Assembly (NCBI RefSeq): GCF_022698145.1
Contig: NZ_JALDAX010000001.1
Location: forward strand, 620,001-684,000
Source: Streptomyces spinosisporus
Lineage (GTDB): Bacteria > Actinomycetota > Actinomycetes > Streptomycetales > Streptomycetaceae
Length of the DNA: 64,000 bases
Reading direction: 5' to 3'
Below, piece by piece: positions 51,357-59,286 of this stretch (within the stretch, counting starts at the first letter, position 1; each line of letters opens with the position of its first letter). The notes under the pieces are model-generated. The model searched no databases and was not told the DNA's origin. It saw only the letters and a program-made list of their open reading frames with translations. A program made the translations under genes and the position numbers.

Positions 51357-51965
51357 CACCCCGAGGACTCCCCCTGCCCGGCGCCGTCCGACACGTCCGC
51401 CCCCTGCGTCGACCGCCGAGGAGCCTCCGCCCGGGCGGCGCTGCAGGGGACCGCTGCCCGCGAGGCTGATCGGATGGCCGCCCGCCACGGGCCGTCCGGC
51501 AGGTCCGTCCGCTGTGCGGCCGGGCCGCCCGGGTGCCGCGGTGTGGCCGGGCCGCCCGGGTGCCGCGGTCTGGCGGGCCGGGCGCTGTGCGATCGCGCGC
51601 AACGCGCGCCCAGGGGTCTGCTCGCCGGGTGGTCGACGGGAAGGGACGCTCGCCCCACTGCCGCAAGGACGCCGATGTGCCGCCGGCTCGCCGGGCGGGC
51701 CCGGCGCTGCGTGAGCGGGTGCACCGGCCGCCGAGAGGCCGCCGTCGGGGCGGTCGTCGGCCGTGAGGGCGGTCACTGCCGCCTGCCTTGGAGCGTTCGG
51801 ACCAGACGCCGCAAGGCGAGTCCTACGGGTGGACGACGGTAGTAATCGGCCCCCCGGCTGCTGCGCCACCGCGCGAGCGGCTCCTCGCCCGGTGGCATCG
51901 TCCGACTTCCGTCGTACGTGTCGCACACGGAGCGCAGGACGCAAAGCGTCAGAACCCCCCACCCC
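51357..51965. other. gene-free stretch with a 27-bp tandem repeat
   Basis: About 610 bases without a supportable gene. Open frames exist on both strands but their compositions (long Arg/Pro/Gly/Ala runs, no start signals, mixed third positions) look like non-coding shadow. Inside it, 51514-51540 and 51541-51567 are two near-exact copies of a 27-bp unit beginning gtgcggccgggccgcccggg, with a partial third copy. The rest contains no clear promoter or terminator that I can support. Confidence 0.5.
51514..51567. repeat. 27-bp tandem repeat, two units plus remnant
   Basis: Units 51514-51540 and 51541-51567 differ at one position. A degraded third unit (gtctggcgggccgggcgc) follows. It lies in the gene-free stretch between the Lrp-like and LysR genes. 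Confidence 0.75.
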
Positions 51966-52838
51966 CTACCCCCTGCTCCGCCGCTGCAAGCGATCCCCTC
52001 CCGCCAGGATCGTTGCCGCCAAGGCGTCGGCTGCCTCCTGGGCCGTGCCGGGGCGGTGGCTGTGGATCAGGACGAAGTCGACGGGGGTGAGTTCGGGGAG
52101 GCCGAAGCGGGTGGGGACGCGGACCAGGCCCGGGGGGATCAGGCCACGGGAGTGGGCCATGACGCCGAGGCCCGCGCTGGCCGCCGCGATCAGGGCGCTG
52201 AGGCTGCCGCTGGTGCAGGCGATGCGCCAGGGGCGGCCCTCGCGCTCCAGGGACTCCAGGGCCACGGCCCGGGTGATGCCGGGCGGCGGGAAGACGATCA
52301 GCGGCACCGGGCGGTCCGCCTCCAGGCGCAGCCGCTCCGCGCCGATCCACACCAGCTCGTCGTGCCAGACCAGTTGCCCGCGCGAGTCCTCGGGCCGCCG
52401 CTTGGCCAGCACCAGATCCAGCTTCCCGGCCGCCAGCTGCTCGTGCAGCGTCCCCGACAGCTCGACCGTGAGCTCCAGGTCCACCTCGGGATGGTCGTAG
52501 CGAAACCCCTCCAGGATCTCCGGCAGCCGGGTCAGCACGAAGTCCTCCGAGGCGCCGAACCGCAGCCGCCCGCGCAGCCGGGTGCCCGTGAAGAACGCCG
52601 CCGCCTGCTCCTGCACCTCCAGGATCCGCCGGGCGAACCCGAGCATGGCCTCGCCGTCCTCGGTCAGCTCCACGGAGTGGGTGTCCCGGGTGAACAGCTG
52701 CCGCCCGGTCGCCTCCTCCAGCCGCCGCACGTGCTGGCTGACCGTCGACTGGCGCAGCCCGAGCCGCCGGGCGGCCTGGGTGAAGCTGAGGGTCTGCGCG
52801 ACCGCCAGGAAGGTGCGCAGGTGGGAGGGGTCGTACAT
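51966..52838 (-). CDS. LysR-type transcriptional regulator
   Basis: A 290-residue LTTR. The wHTH is DPSHLRTFLAVAQTLSFTQAARRLGLRQSTVSQHVRRLEEATGRQLFTRDTHSVELTEDGEAMLGFARRIL, then the periplasmic-binding-like effector domain (RLRFGASEDFVLTRLPEILEGFRYDHPEVDLELTVELSGTLHEQLAAGKLDLVLAKR). Start taken at ATG 52838 (MYDPSHL); a GTG nine bases upstream would add three residues. Divergent from the SBF-family transporter, with a T-N11-A box between, so control of the transporter is likely. Confidence 0.88.
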   Translation of the reverse strand: MYDPSHLRTFLAVAQTLSFTQAARRLGLRQSTVSQHVRRLEEATGRQLFTRDTHSVELTEDGEAMLGFARRILEVQEQAAAFFTGTRLRGRLRFGASEDFVLTRLPEILEGFRYDHPEVDLELTVELSGTLHEQLAAGKLDLVLAKRRPEDSRGQLVWHDELVWIGAERLRLEADRPVPLIVFPPPGITRAVALESLEREGRPWRIACTSGSLSALIAAASAGLGVMAHSRGLIPPGLVRVPTRFGLPELTPVDFVLIHSHRPGTAQEAADALAATILAGGDRLQRRSRG

Positions 52839-52858
52839 GCCGACCACCGTAGCGGCTC

Positions 52859-52873
52859 ATCGCGTAGCGCGAT
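52859..52873. promoter_or_regulatory. LysR box between the LysR and SBF-transporter genes
   Basis: ATCGCG-TAG-CGCGAT is a perfect 6-bp inverted repeat and fits T-N11-A. It lies 21 bases from the LysR start and 108 bases from the transporter start. Confidence 0.6.
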
Positions 52874-52980
52874 AACAGTCAGAGCGGTATGACGGATTCC
52901 CGATCGTCGGCCGGAGGAGGACGATGGACGGGGGCACTCCGGCCCCTGGACCGACGACAGCAATCAGCAAGTGGAGCAAC

Positions 52981-54039
52981 GTGAAACGCCCGCAATGGCC
53001 GAGTTGGATGCCGATCGACCCGTACATCCTGCTTCTGCTCGGAACGGTGGGCCTCGCGGCCCTCTTCCCGGCACGCGGGACGGGCGCCGATGTGGCCTCG
53101 GGCGCCTCCACGGCTGCGATCGCCTTCCTGTTCTTCCTGTACGGCGCCCGCCTCTCCACCCGCGAGGCGATGGACGGACTCAAGCACTGGCGGCTGCACG
53201 CCACGGTCCTCGCCTGTACGTTCCTGATCTTCCCGCTGCTGGGTCTCGCCGCCCGCGGTCTCGAACCGGTCCTGCTCACCCACCCGCTCTACCAGGGCCT
53301 GCTCTTCCTCACGCTGGTGCCGTCCACCATCCAGTCGTCGATCGCCTTCACCTCGATCGCGCGCGGCAACGTACCCGCCGCGATCTGCGCCGGCTCCTTC
53401 TCCTCGCTCGTCGGCATCGTCGTCACCCCACTGCTCGCCGCGGCCGTGCTCGGCAGCAGCGCCGGCGGCTTCTCGGCCGACTCGCTCGTCGACATCGTGC
53501 TGCAGCTGCTGGTGCCGTTCGTCGCGGGACAGCTGCTGCGCCGCTGGATCGGCGGCTTCGTCGCCCGGCACAAGAAGGTCCTCGGCCTGGTCGACCGCGG
53601 CTCCATCCTGCTCGTCGTCTACACCGCGTTCAGCGAGGGCATGGTCCAGGGCATCTGGCACCAGGTCAGCCCGGCCCGGCTCGGCGGCCTGCTGGTCGTG
53701 GAGGCCGTCCTGCTCGCCGTCATGCTGACCCTGACCTGGTACGGCGCGAAAGCCCTGCGCTTCGGCCGCGAGGACCGCATCGCCATCCAGTTCGCCGGCT
53801 CCAAGAAGTCCCTCGCCTCCGGACTGCCCATGGCGAGCGTCCTGTTCGGCGCGCACGCCTCGCTGGCCGTGCTGCCGCTGATGCTCTTTCACCAGATGCA
53901 GCTGATGGTGTGCGCGGTGATCGCCAAGCGCCGCTCGCGCGATGTGCCCGCAGGGATCGGAGAGCCCGCGCCCCTCACCCCGCGCGAGTCAGCCGCACCG
54001 ACACGAACCGCGGTCGGTACAGGCTCACGTTCGCATTGA
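52981..54039 (+). CDS. bile acid:sodium symporter (SBF-like) family transporter
   Basis: A 352-residue, nine- or ten-helix membrane protein of the SBF-like (PF13593-type) group: WPSWMPIDPYILLLLGTVGLAALFPARGTGADVASGASTAAIAFLFFLYGARL, HPLYQGLLFLTLVPSTIQSSIAFTSIARGNVPAAICAGSFSSLVGIVVTPLL, and FAGSKKSLASGLPMASVLFG. It likely transports an organic anion. The GTG at 52981 is chosen behind GGAG; an earlier in-frame ATG at 52924 has no such site. Its last 65 bases overlap the convergent DUF4185-like gene. Confidence 0.85.
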   Translation: MKRPQWPSWMPIDPYILLLLGTVGLAALFPARGTGADVASGASTAAIAFLFFLYGARLSTREAMDGLKHWRLHATVLACTFLIFPLLGLAARGLEPVLLTHPLYQGLLFLTLVPSTIQSSIAFTSIARGNVPAAICAGSFSSLVGIVVTPLLAAAVLGSSAGGFSADSLVDIVLQLLVPFVAGQLLRRWIGGFVARHKKVLGLVDRGSILLVVYTAFSEGMVQGIWHQVSPARLGGLLVVEAVLLAVMLTLTWYGAKALRFGREDRIAIQFAGSKKSLASGLPMASVLFGAHASLAVLPLMLFHQMQLMVCAVIAKRRSRDVPAGIGEPAPLTPRESAAPTRTAVGTGSRSH

Positions 54040-55207
54040 TGCTCGCCGAAGCACCCGTCGTATCGAGCCAGTTGACGTCGTAGCTCAGCACCAGCCGTCC
54101 GTCGCCGCCCGCGCCGGTGGAGCTGCCCGACAGGGCGGGGTGCGCCTGCGGGTTGTACGCGGCCACCCCGGCCGTCGGCAGCGCGGGGCTGAAGTTCTTC
54201 GTCGGCCCGTGCCACGGCCCGGTGGGGGAGCAGGCCCAGTACGAGGTCACGGTGGTCAGCCCGGCCGTCCCCGCGGCCATGGTGAACAGCAGGTAGGTGC
54301 CGTCCACCGGCACCACGGAGAACGCGCTGCCCACCTTCGCCCCGTGCAGCGGCCGCGGCCGCGGCCCCCATCCCGAGCCGCTCCAGTACCGCCACGCGGA
54401 CGGCTCCCCGAGCCGCCCCTCGGGCACCCGGGCCACGTACGCCGACGAGGCCGGCCGGTTCACGGCCCGTCCGTCGTCGCCCCCGAAGACGTACGTCCAG
54501 CCGTCCTTTTCGACCAGCGTGGTGCCGAACAGGACCCGACGGGAGGGATCGGCGACCAGGCTCTGGTCGAGGACCTTCACGACCGACTCGACCCGCAGGG
54601 AGGGCAGCGAGAGGGTGGCGACCTCGGTGGCGGTGGGCATCCCGTAGATCCACGGCGACGTCCCGGCCGTCCGCACCCACAGCAGCACCCGTACGACCTT
54701 CCGAGACGAGCCGGGGGAGCGGGGCTCGACGCGGGCGGCGACGGGCCAGCGCCACTGGTTCGGGGCGGGGTCGGCGAAGAGCGGGGCGGGAAGCGTGCGC
54801 CGCAGGCGGTCCCTGCCGTCCATCACGACGGCCGAGTTGCGCACCAGCGGGGCCGTACCGTCCCGCCAGGCGTACGACTCGCCGACCGGGTTGGGCGGGC
54901 CGTGCACCCGGCCGAGATAGGTGTCCGAGAACAGCCACAGCACCCGGCCGTCCGGCAGCCGCACCGAGTGGGTGCCGTCGCCGCCGGTCCAGTCGTCGGT
55001 GCGGGTGGCGTCGTCGCCGTAGCGGGCGAACTCGGAGGTGAGGCCCTGGTCGGCCGACCAGGAGGCGATCTTGCGGGGGGTACAGCCGCCGCCCTCCCGG
55101 TCGTTGCCGTCCGGGAGGGCGGTGAGCAGCACGGCACCGAGAACCAGGGTCAGCAGCAGGCCGAGGCCGGTTCCCGTCCGCTGTCGTGCTCGTACGTCCT
55201 CGGGCAC
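53975..55207 (-). CDS. secreted DUF4185-like beta-propeller protein
   Basis: A 410-residue protein with an N-terminal membrane or signal segment (TGLGLLLTLVLGAVLLTALPDG), then repeats of WLFSDTYLGRVHG, NSAVVMDG, WPVAARVEP, WVRTAGTSPW, WTYVFGGDDG, WRYWSGSGW and YLLFTMAAGT. This pattern of W/G-rich strands and DTY motifs is like DUF4185/DUF5005 glycan-acting beta-propellers. It lies 10 bases downstream of the sialidase gene on the same strand, so joint action on a host or soil glycan is plausible. GTG start. Confidence 0.68.
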   Translation of the reverse strand: MPEDVRARQRTGTGLGLLLTLVLGAVLLTALPDGNDREGGGCTPRKIASWSADQGLTSEFARYGDDATRTDDWTGGDGTHSVRLPDGRVLWLFSDTYLGRVHGPPNPVGESYAWRDGTAPLVRNSAVVMDGRDRLRRTLPAPLFADPAPNQWRWPVAARVEPRSPGSSRKVVRVLLWVRTAGTSPWIYGMPTATEVATLSLPSLRVESVVKVLDQSLVADPSRRVLFGTTLVEKDGWTYVFGGDDGRAVNRPASSAYVARVPEGRLGEPSAWRYWSGSGWGPRPRPLHGAKVGSAFSVVPVDGTYLLFTMAAGTAGLTTVTSYWACSPTGPWHGPTKNFSPALPTAGVAAYNPQAHPALSGSSTGAGGDGRLVLSYDVNWLDTTGASASINANVSLYRPRFVSVRLTRAG

Positions 55208-55217
55208 GCAGCGGACG

Positions 55218-57083
55218 TTAGTGGCTGCCGCTCACATGGTCCATGGGCAGCCACAGCACGGAGTCCCGAGTAGAGGTGTCCGGGCCGGCGAGCTCCGTGT
55301 CGCTCAGCGCCCGGTCCCACACATGGACGTCGTCGATCGCGCCGGTGAAGTACGCCCGGCTGTCCATGCGCTGCCCGATGTGCACGCCGAACGGCGAGTT
55401 GCGGCTGACCGACCCCGGTACGTCGGCGGCCGAGGCCGACACACCGTCGACCGCGATCGTCAGCTGCCCGCCGCCGCGGCGCAGCGTCAGATGGTGCCAC
55501 TGGCCGTCGTTGTAGGCGCCGTTCGTGCGGACGGACACCGACTGCGGGGCCGCGGCGCCGTTGCGCACGGTGATCAGACCCTGGATGCGGTTGCTCGCGG
55601 GCTCGCCGCGCAGCCACACCTGCGGCTGCGTGGTGCCGATCCCGCCCATCCACAGCAGCGGCTGTTCACCGGTCGTGGCGGTGTAGCGGAACCACAGCGA
55701 CGCCGTGAAGTCCTTCGTCCCGAGCGGGAGTCGGTCGCTGTACGGCAGACGTACGGCATCGTCGGCGCCGTCGAACTCCAGCGCCCCGCCGAAAACGCCG
55801 TCCGTGGTCCGGGCGCCGCCCAGTACGGCCGCCGGACGGGCGTGCCGGGCGAGGTCGGCGGTGGTCGGGTCCGGGCCGCGGCGCGCCTGCAGCCAGTCCT
55901 CGTCGAAGCGCGCGAAGCGGATCTCGTCGCGGGCGTCGACGGCACCGCCCTCGTACATCAGCCCCACCGTGTCGTGGCCGGTGTACGCCATGTCGGAGTA
56001 GCCCGACCAGTCCGTGGTCACGACCGTGCCGCGGTCCACGCTGTCCCAGGTGCGTCCGCCGTCGTACGAGGAGCGGATCATCATGGTCCGGCGGCGGTCG
56101 GGGTCGCCGGGGCAGGCCAGCAGGATGCGGTCGCCGAGGCGAAGCATCGAGCCCTGCACCTGGGGCGTGTAGAGGTCCGGAAGGGTGTGGAAGGGGGCGG
56201 TGAAGCTGCTGCCGCCGTCCCGGCTGACCGCCTGGGTGCGATGGCCGAGGTCGGTGCCGTCCGTCTCGCGGCCGCTGACCAGGACCGAGCCGTCGGTGCG
56301 CTCGGTGAGCGTCATCTCGGACGGCTTCTGCCGGAAGGTGCCGTCGTCGGCGATCGGCCAGCTGTCGGTGGCGCCGATCCTCCAGTGGTCGCCGCCGTCG
56401 TCGCTGACGATCAGCGCCGCGTGGTTGGCGGTGACGCGACTGCCGTTCCACGTCTCGGTGTTGACGCCGAAGACCAGCCGCCCGGCGTGCCGGCCGCGGG
56501 TGAGCTGGATGCCGTGCACGGGTCCGGTGGCGTACCAGGAGTTCCAGTTGGCGGGCAGGATCTCGGAGCTGAGGTCGCGCGGCTCGGACCAGCTGACCCC
56601 GTCGTCGTCGCTGTACTGCAGGTGCGGGGTGCGGTCGCAGGGGACCGAGCAACTGGCGCTGTCCGTACGGCCGGTGTTGTACGTCTCCGCCAGCAGGATG
56701 CGGCCGGTCCTGCGGTCCACGATCGGCGCCGGGTTGCCGTGGGTGTCGCCGCCTCCGTCGTTGACGACCTGCAGCGGGCCCCAGGTGCGGCCGCCGTCGG
56801 TGGACCGCTTGAGGACGATGTCGATGTCGGCGGCGTCCCCGCAGTTGAGGACGCGGCCCTCGGCGAACGCCAGCAGCGTGCCGTCGTTCGCCCGCACGAT
56901 CGCCGGTATCCGGAAGCAGGCGTAGCCGGGGTCCTGCGAGGCCTTGAAGAGGATCTGCTGCTCGAACAGGGGTGTCGTGTCCGGGTTTTGGGCGTGTGCG
57001 GGGCTCGGCAGCGCGGCGACGCCCACCAGGACGGCCACCGCGGTGACGACGGATCTCAGACGTGCGCGAAGACGTGACGGCAT
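55218..57083 (-). CDS. secreted sialidase (exo-alpha-sialidase) with C-terminal LamG domain
   Basis: A 621-residue exported GH33-type sialidase. Residues 1-31 are a signal peptide ending AHA. The FRIP motif is FRIPAI (57-62), and five Asp boxes are visible (STDGGRTW 94-101, SDDDGVSW 158-165, SDDGGDHW 227-234, SRDGGSSF 287-294, SYDGGRTW 339-346), giving the six-bladed propeller. From about residue 420 a Laminin-G-like/concanavalin fold follows (FTASLWFRYTAT, WHHLTLRRGGGQLTIAVDGV, IDDVHVWDRALSDTEL). It removes terminal sialic acids outside the cell. Start ATG at 57083 follows AGGGCAGG. Confidence 0.9.
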   Translation of the reverse strand: MPSRLRARLRSVVTAVAVLVGVAALPSPAHAQNPDTTPLFEQQILFKASQDPGYACFRIPAIVRANDGTLLAFAEGRVLNCGDAADIDIVLKRSTDGGRTWGPLQVVNDGGGDTHGNPAPIVDRRTGRILLAETYNTGRTDSASCSVPCDRTPHLQYSDDDGVSWSEPRDLSSEILPANWNSWYATGPVHGIQLTRGRHAGRLVFGVNTETWNGSRVTANHAALIVSDDGGDHWRIGATDSWPIADDGTFRQKPSEMTLTERTDGSVLVSGRETDGTDLGHRTQAVSRDGGSSFTAPFHTLPDLYTPQVQGSMLRLGDRILLACPGDPDRRRTMMIRSSYDGGRTWDSVDRGTVVTTDWSGYSDMAYTGHDTVGLMYEGGAVDARDEIRFARFDEDWLQARRGPDPTTADLARHARPAAVLGGARTTDGVFGGALEFDGADDAVRLPYSDRLPLGTKDFTASLWFRYTATTGEQPLLWMGGIGTTQPQVWLRGEPASNRIQGLITVRNGAAAPQSVSVRTNGAYNDGQWHHLTLRRGGGQLTIAVDGVSASAADVPGSVSRNSPFGVHIGQRMDSRAYFTGAIDDVHVWDRALSDTELAGPDTSTRDSVLWLPMDHVSGSH

Positions 57084-57106
57084 GGTGCGAACCTGCCCTT
57101 CAGAGG

Positions 57107-57122
57107 TCTGGACATCTGGACA
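57107..57122. repeat. direct repeat in the sialidase leader
   Basis: TCTGGACA occurs twice in a row (57107-57114 and 57115-57122), 25 bases before the sialidase ATG on the transcribed strand. Possibly a regulator site; too short to name. Confidence 0.4.
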
Positions 57123-57202
57123 TCCCACGTCCAACGTCCGGACCACCGAGGCTAGTTGCGGCTCCCGTGCCCCACAAGAACCGTGCGCCCGATCGGTGTG
57201 TT

Positions 57203-57225
57203 GCCGCCGGTGCGGCACCGGCGGC
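57203..57225 (-). terminator. hairpin terminator of the quinone oxidoreductase gene
   Basis: GCCGCCGGTG-CGG-CACCGGCGGC, a perfect 10-bp stem with a 3-base loop, starting four bases after the stop codon of the oxidoreductase gene on the minus strand. Confidence 0.7.
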
Positions 57226-57228
57226 GCG

Positions 57229-58146
57229 TCAGGGCCGGAGCACCACCTTGCCCAGGTTCGCGCGCGACTCGATCGCCGCGTGCGCCTCGGCGGCGTCCTC
57301 CAGCGCGAACTCCCCGTGCACGGCGGGCCGCAGGGCTCCGTCGGCGAACAGGCGCCACAGCTCCTGCCGCCACCGCTCGTACAACTCCGGTTCGCCGCGC
57401 GCGATCCGGGCCATCTGGAAGCCGGTCACCGACTTGGCTCCCACGAGCAGGTCGTACGCCCGGATCGTCCCGCCGCCCGAGCTGTACGCCACCAGCCGGC
57501 CGCCGGGGGCGAGGGCGGCGAGTGCCGGGGTGAGCAGGTCGCCGCCGACCGCGTCGAGGGCGTAGTCGACGGGCTCGCCCCAGCTCGCGTCGCCGTACGC
57601 GATCACCTCGTCGGCGCCGAGGGAGCGTACGAACGCGGCCTTCTCCGGGTCCGACACGGCGCCCACCACGCGGGCCGCGCCCCGTGCCCTCGCGAGCTGC
57701 ACGGCGAGGTGGCCCACCCCGCTCGCCGCGGCCGTGATCAGGGCCGCCTCGCCCGGCTCGGGGCGCGCGGCCGCGAGGGCGCCGAGGGCGACCAGTCCGC
57801 TGCGGACGAGGGCGACCGCGTCCACGGCGGTCGCGTCGTCCGGGATCGGGGAGGCCATGGCCTCGTGCAGCAGGGCGAAGTCGGCGTAACCGTGCCCGAA
57901 GCACAGGCCGGTCACGCGCTCGCCGGTGCGAAAGCGGATGACGCCCTCGCCCGCGGCGACGACCTCGCCGGCGATCTCGCCGCCGAGCGGGACCGGCTCG
58001 GCGGCCTCGGTGACCTTGCGGACGACCGGCAGTGTGACGCCCACGGCCTCGCAGCGGACCAGGAGTTCGCCCGGGCCCGGCCGTGGAACGGGGGTCTCCT
58101 CCACGAAGAGGGGGCCACCGGTGGATGCGTGGCGGACGCGGCGCAT
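57229..58146 (-). CDS. zinc-independent quinone oxidoreductase-type MDR protein
   Basis: A 305-residue medium-chain dehydrogenase/reductase: GELLVRCEAVGVTLPVVRKVTEAAEPVPLGGEIAGEVVAAGEGV, then the NADPH motif ALITAAASGVGHLAVQLARARGAARVVGAVSDPEKAAFVRSLGADEVIAYG and LDAVGGDLLTPALAALAPGGRLVAYSSGGGT. Structural-zinc cysteines are absent, as in quinone oxidoreductase-like members. GGAGGT six bases before the ATG. Divergent from the MarR gene across three operator copies; it is the likely target of that MarR. Confidence 0.88.
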   Translation of the reverse strand: MRRVRHASTGGPLFVEETPVPRPGPGELLVRCEAVGVTLPVVRKVTEAAEPVPLGGEIAGEVVAAGEGVIRFRTGERVTGLCFGHGYADFALLHEAMASPIPDDATAVDAVALVRSGLVALGALAAARPEPGEAALITAAASGVGHLAVQLARARGAARVVGAVSDPEKAAFVRSLGADEVIAYGDASWGEPVDYALDAVGGDLLTPALAALAPGGRLVAYSSGGGTIRAYDLLVGAKSVTGFQMARIARGEPELYERWRQELWRLFADGALRPAVHGEFALEDAAEAHAAIESRANLGKVVLRP

Positions 58147-58160
58147 GGCACCTCCATGAC

Positions 58161-58231
58161 TCGTTGGGGTTCCCCATGAATTCGTTGGGAGCCCCAACGG
58201 TATAGCCGAGTCGTTGGGAAGTCCAACGACT
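58161..58231. promoter_or_regulatory. three copies of a MarR-type operator in the divergent gap
   Basis: Site A: TCGTTGGGG-tt-CCCCA (58161-58176). Site B: CGTTGGG-agc-CCCAACG (58183-58199), perfect 7-bp arms. Site C: AGTCGTTGG-gaagt-CCAACGACT (58209-58231), perfect 9-bp arms. All share the half-site TCGTTGG and fill most of the 103-bp gap between the oxidoreductase and MarR genes. Confidence 0.78.
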
Positions 58232-58249
58232 TCTCGCTAGGCTGTGGCC

Positions 58250-58687
58250 ATGCCCGAAGCCCCCCTCGCCGCGATCCGCTCCCTCCCCAGCTGGCTGCTC
58301 GGCCGTGCCGCCGCACGGGGCCGGGCCCTGGTGGCCGAGGCGCTGGCCGCGGAGGGGCTGAAGATGTGGCACCACGTGGTCCTGTCCGCCGTACGCGATC
58401 TCGCCCCCGTCGCACAGGCCGACCTCGGGCGCGCGGTCGGGCTCGACCCCAAGGACCTGGTGGGCGTCCTGAACGATCTGCAGGACGCGGGGCACGTCGT
58501 GCGCGCACCGGACCCGAAGGACCGCCGCAAGAACGCCGTCTCCCTCACCGGCGAGGGAGCGCGGCTGCTGAAGCGCTGCGAGCGGGCGGCGCGCGCGGCC
58601 AACGACGAACTGCTCGCGCCGCTCTCGGCGGCCGAACGCGACCGGTTCATGGGCCTGTTGATCCGGATCTCGGGCACGGAGGGCTGA
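58250..58687 (+). CDS. MarR family transcriptional regulator
   Basis: A 145-residue MarR: LKMWHHVVLSAVRDLAPVAQADLGRAVGLDPKDLVGVLNDLQDAGHVVRAPDPKDRRKNAVSLTGEGARLLKRCERAARAANDELLAPLSAAERDRFMGLL. The wing DPKDRRKNAVSLT is characteristic. ATG 58250 chosen; GTG 58244 would add two residues. It probably represses itself and the divergent oxidoreductase through the three operators. The isochorismatase-like gene follows 19 bases after it. Confidence 0.88.
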   Translation: MPEAPLAAIRSLPSWLLGRAAARGRALVAEALAAEGLKMWHHVVLSAVRDLAPVAQADLGRAVGLDPKDLVGVLNDLQDAGHVVRAPDPKDRRKNAVSLTGEGARLLKRCERAARAANDELLAPLSAAERDRFMGLLIRISGTEG

Positions 58688-58706
58688 TGACAGATAACGT
58701 TCCGTC

Positions 58707-59231
58707 ATGACCGCACCCCTCGCCCTCGATCCCGCGCGCACCGCCCTCGTCCTCGTCGATCTGATGGAGCGGATCGTCGCGTTGCCCCTGGAGCCCCGCA
58801 AGGGCACCGAAGTCCTCACCGCCGCCGAGGAGTTGGCGACCGCCTGCCGCACGGCGGGCGCGACCGTCGTCCTCGTCCGCGTCGAACGCCCCGCCGTCGC
58901 CGAACAACCGCCCGGCAGCGGACTGGCCGCCGGTCTGGCCCAGGACGGCGACCTGGAGATCGTGAAGCGGACGATCGGCGCCTTCCAGGGCACGGACCTC
59001 GACGAGCGCCTGCGCCAACGCGGCATCCGCACCCTCGTGTTCGGCGGCATCGCCACCAACCTCGGCGTCGAGTCCACCGCCCGCGCGGCGGGCGACCTCG
59101 GCTACGACCTCGTCTTCGTCGAGGACGCGATGGCCGCGTTCACGGCCGCCGAGCACGAGGCGTCGGTACGACTGGACTTCCCACGCCTGGGGACGGTGGT
59201 GACGACGGAGGGGGTGCGGTTCGTGTCCTGA
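58707..59231 (+). CDS. isochorismatase-like hydrolase
   Basis: A 174-residue member of the isochorismatase-like superfamily: RTALVLVDLMERIVALPLEPR, VLVRVERPA, EIVKRTIGAFQGTDLDERLRQRGIRTLVFGGIATNLGVESTARAAGDLGYDLVFVEDAMAA. The catalytic Cys of nicotinamidase-type members (normally T-x-x-C-V) is Gly here (TNLGV), as in true isochorismatases, so it is not a cysteine amidase. The catalytic Asp and Lys (D18 region, K89 region) remain. Cotranscribed with the MarR gene. Substrate unknown. Confidence 0.8.
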   Translation: MTAPLALDPARTALVLVDLMERIVALPLEPRKGTEVLTAAEELATACRTAGATVVLVRVERPAVAEQPPGSGLAAGLAQDGDLEIVKRTIGAFQGTDLDERLRQRGIRTLVFGGIATNLGVESTARAAGDLGYDLVFVEDAMAAFTAAEHEASVRLDFPRLGTVVTTEGVRFVS

Positions 59232-59286
59232 GCGGCCTGAACCGGGCACGCCGTGGACGTGAGCGAGCGGGCACCCGGTGCACGCC

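Noticed and set aside
51474..51842. A 122-codon plus-strand frame in the gene-free stretch
   Set aside because: Mostly Arg, Gly, Ala and Cys with the 27-bp repeat inside it; no ribosome site and no similarity to a family that I recognise.
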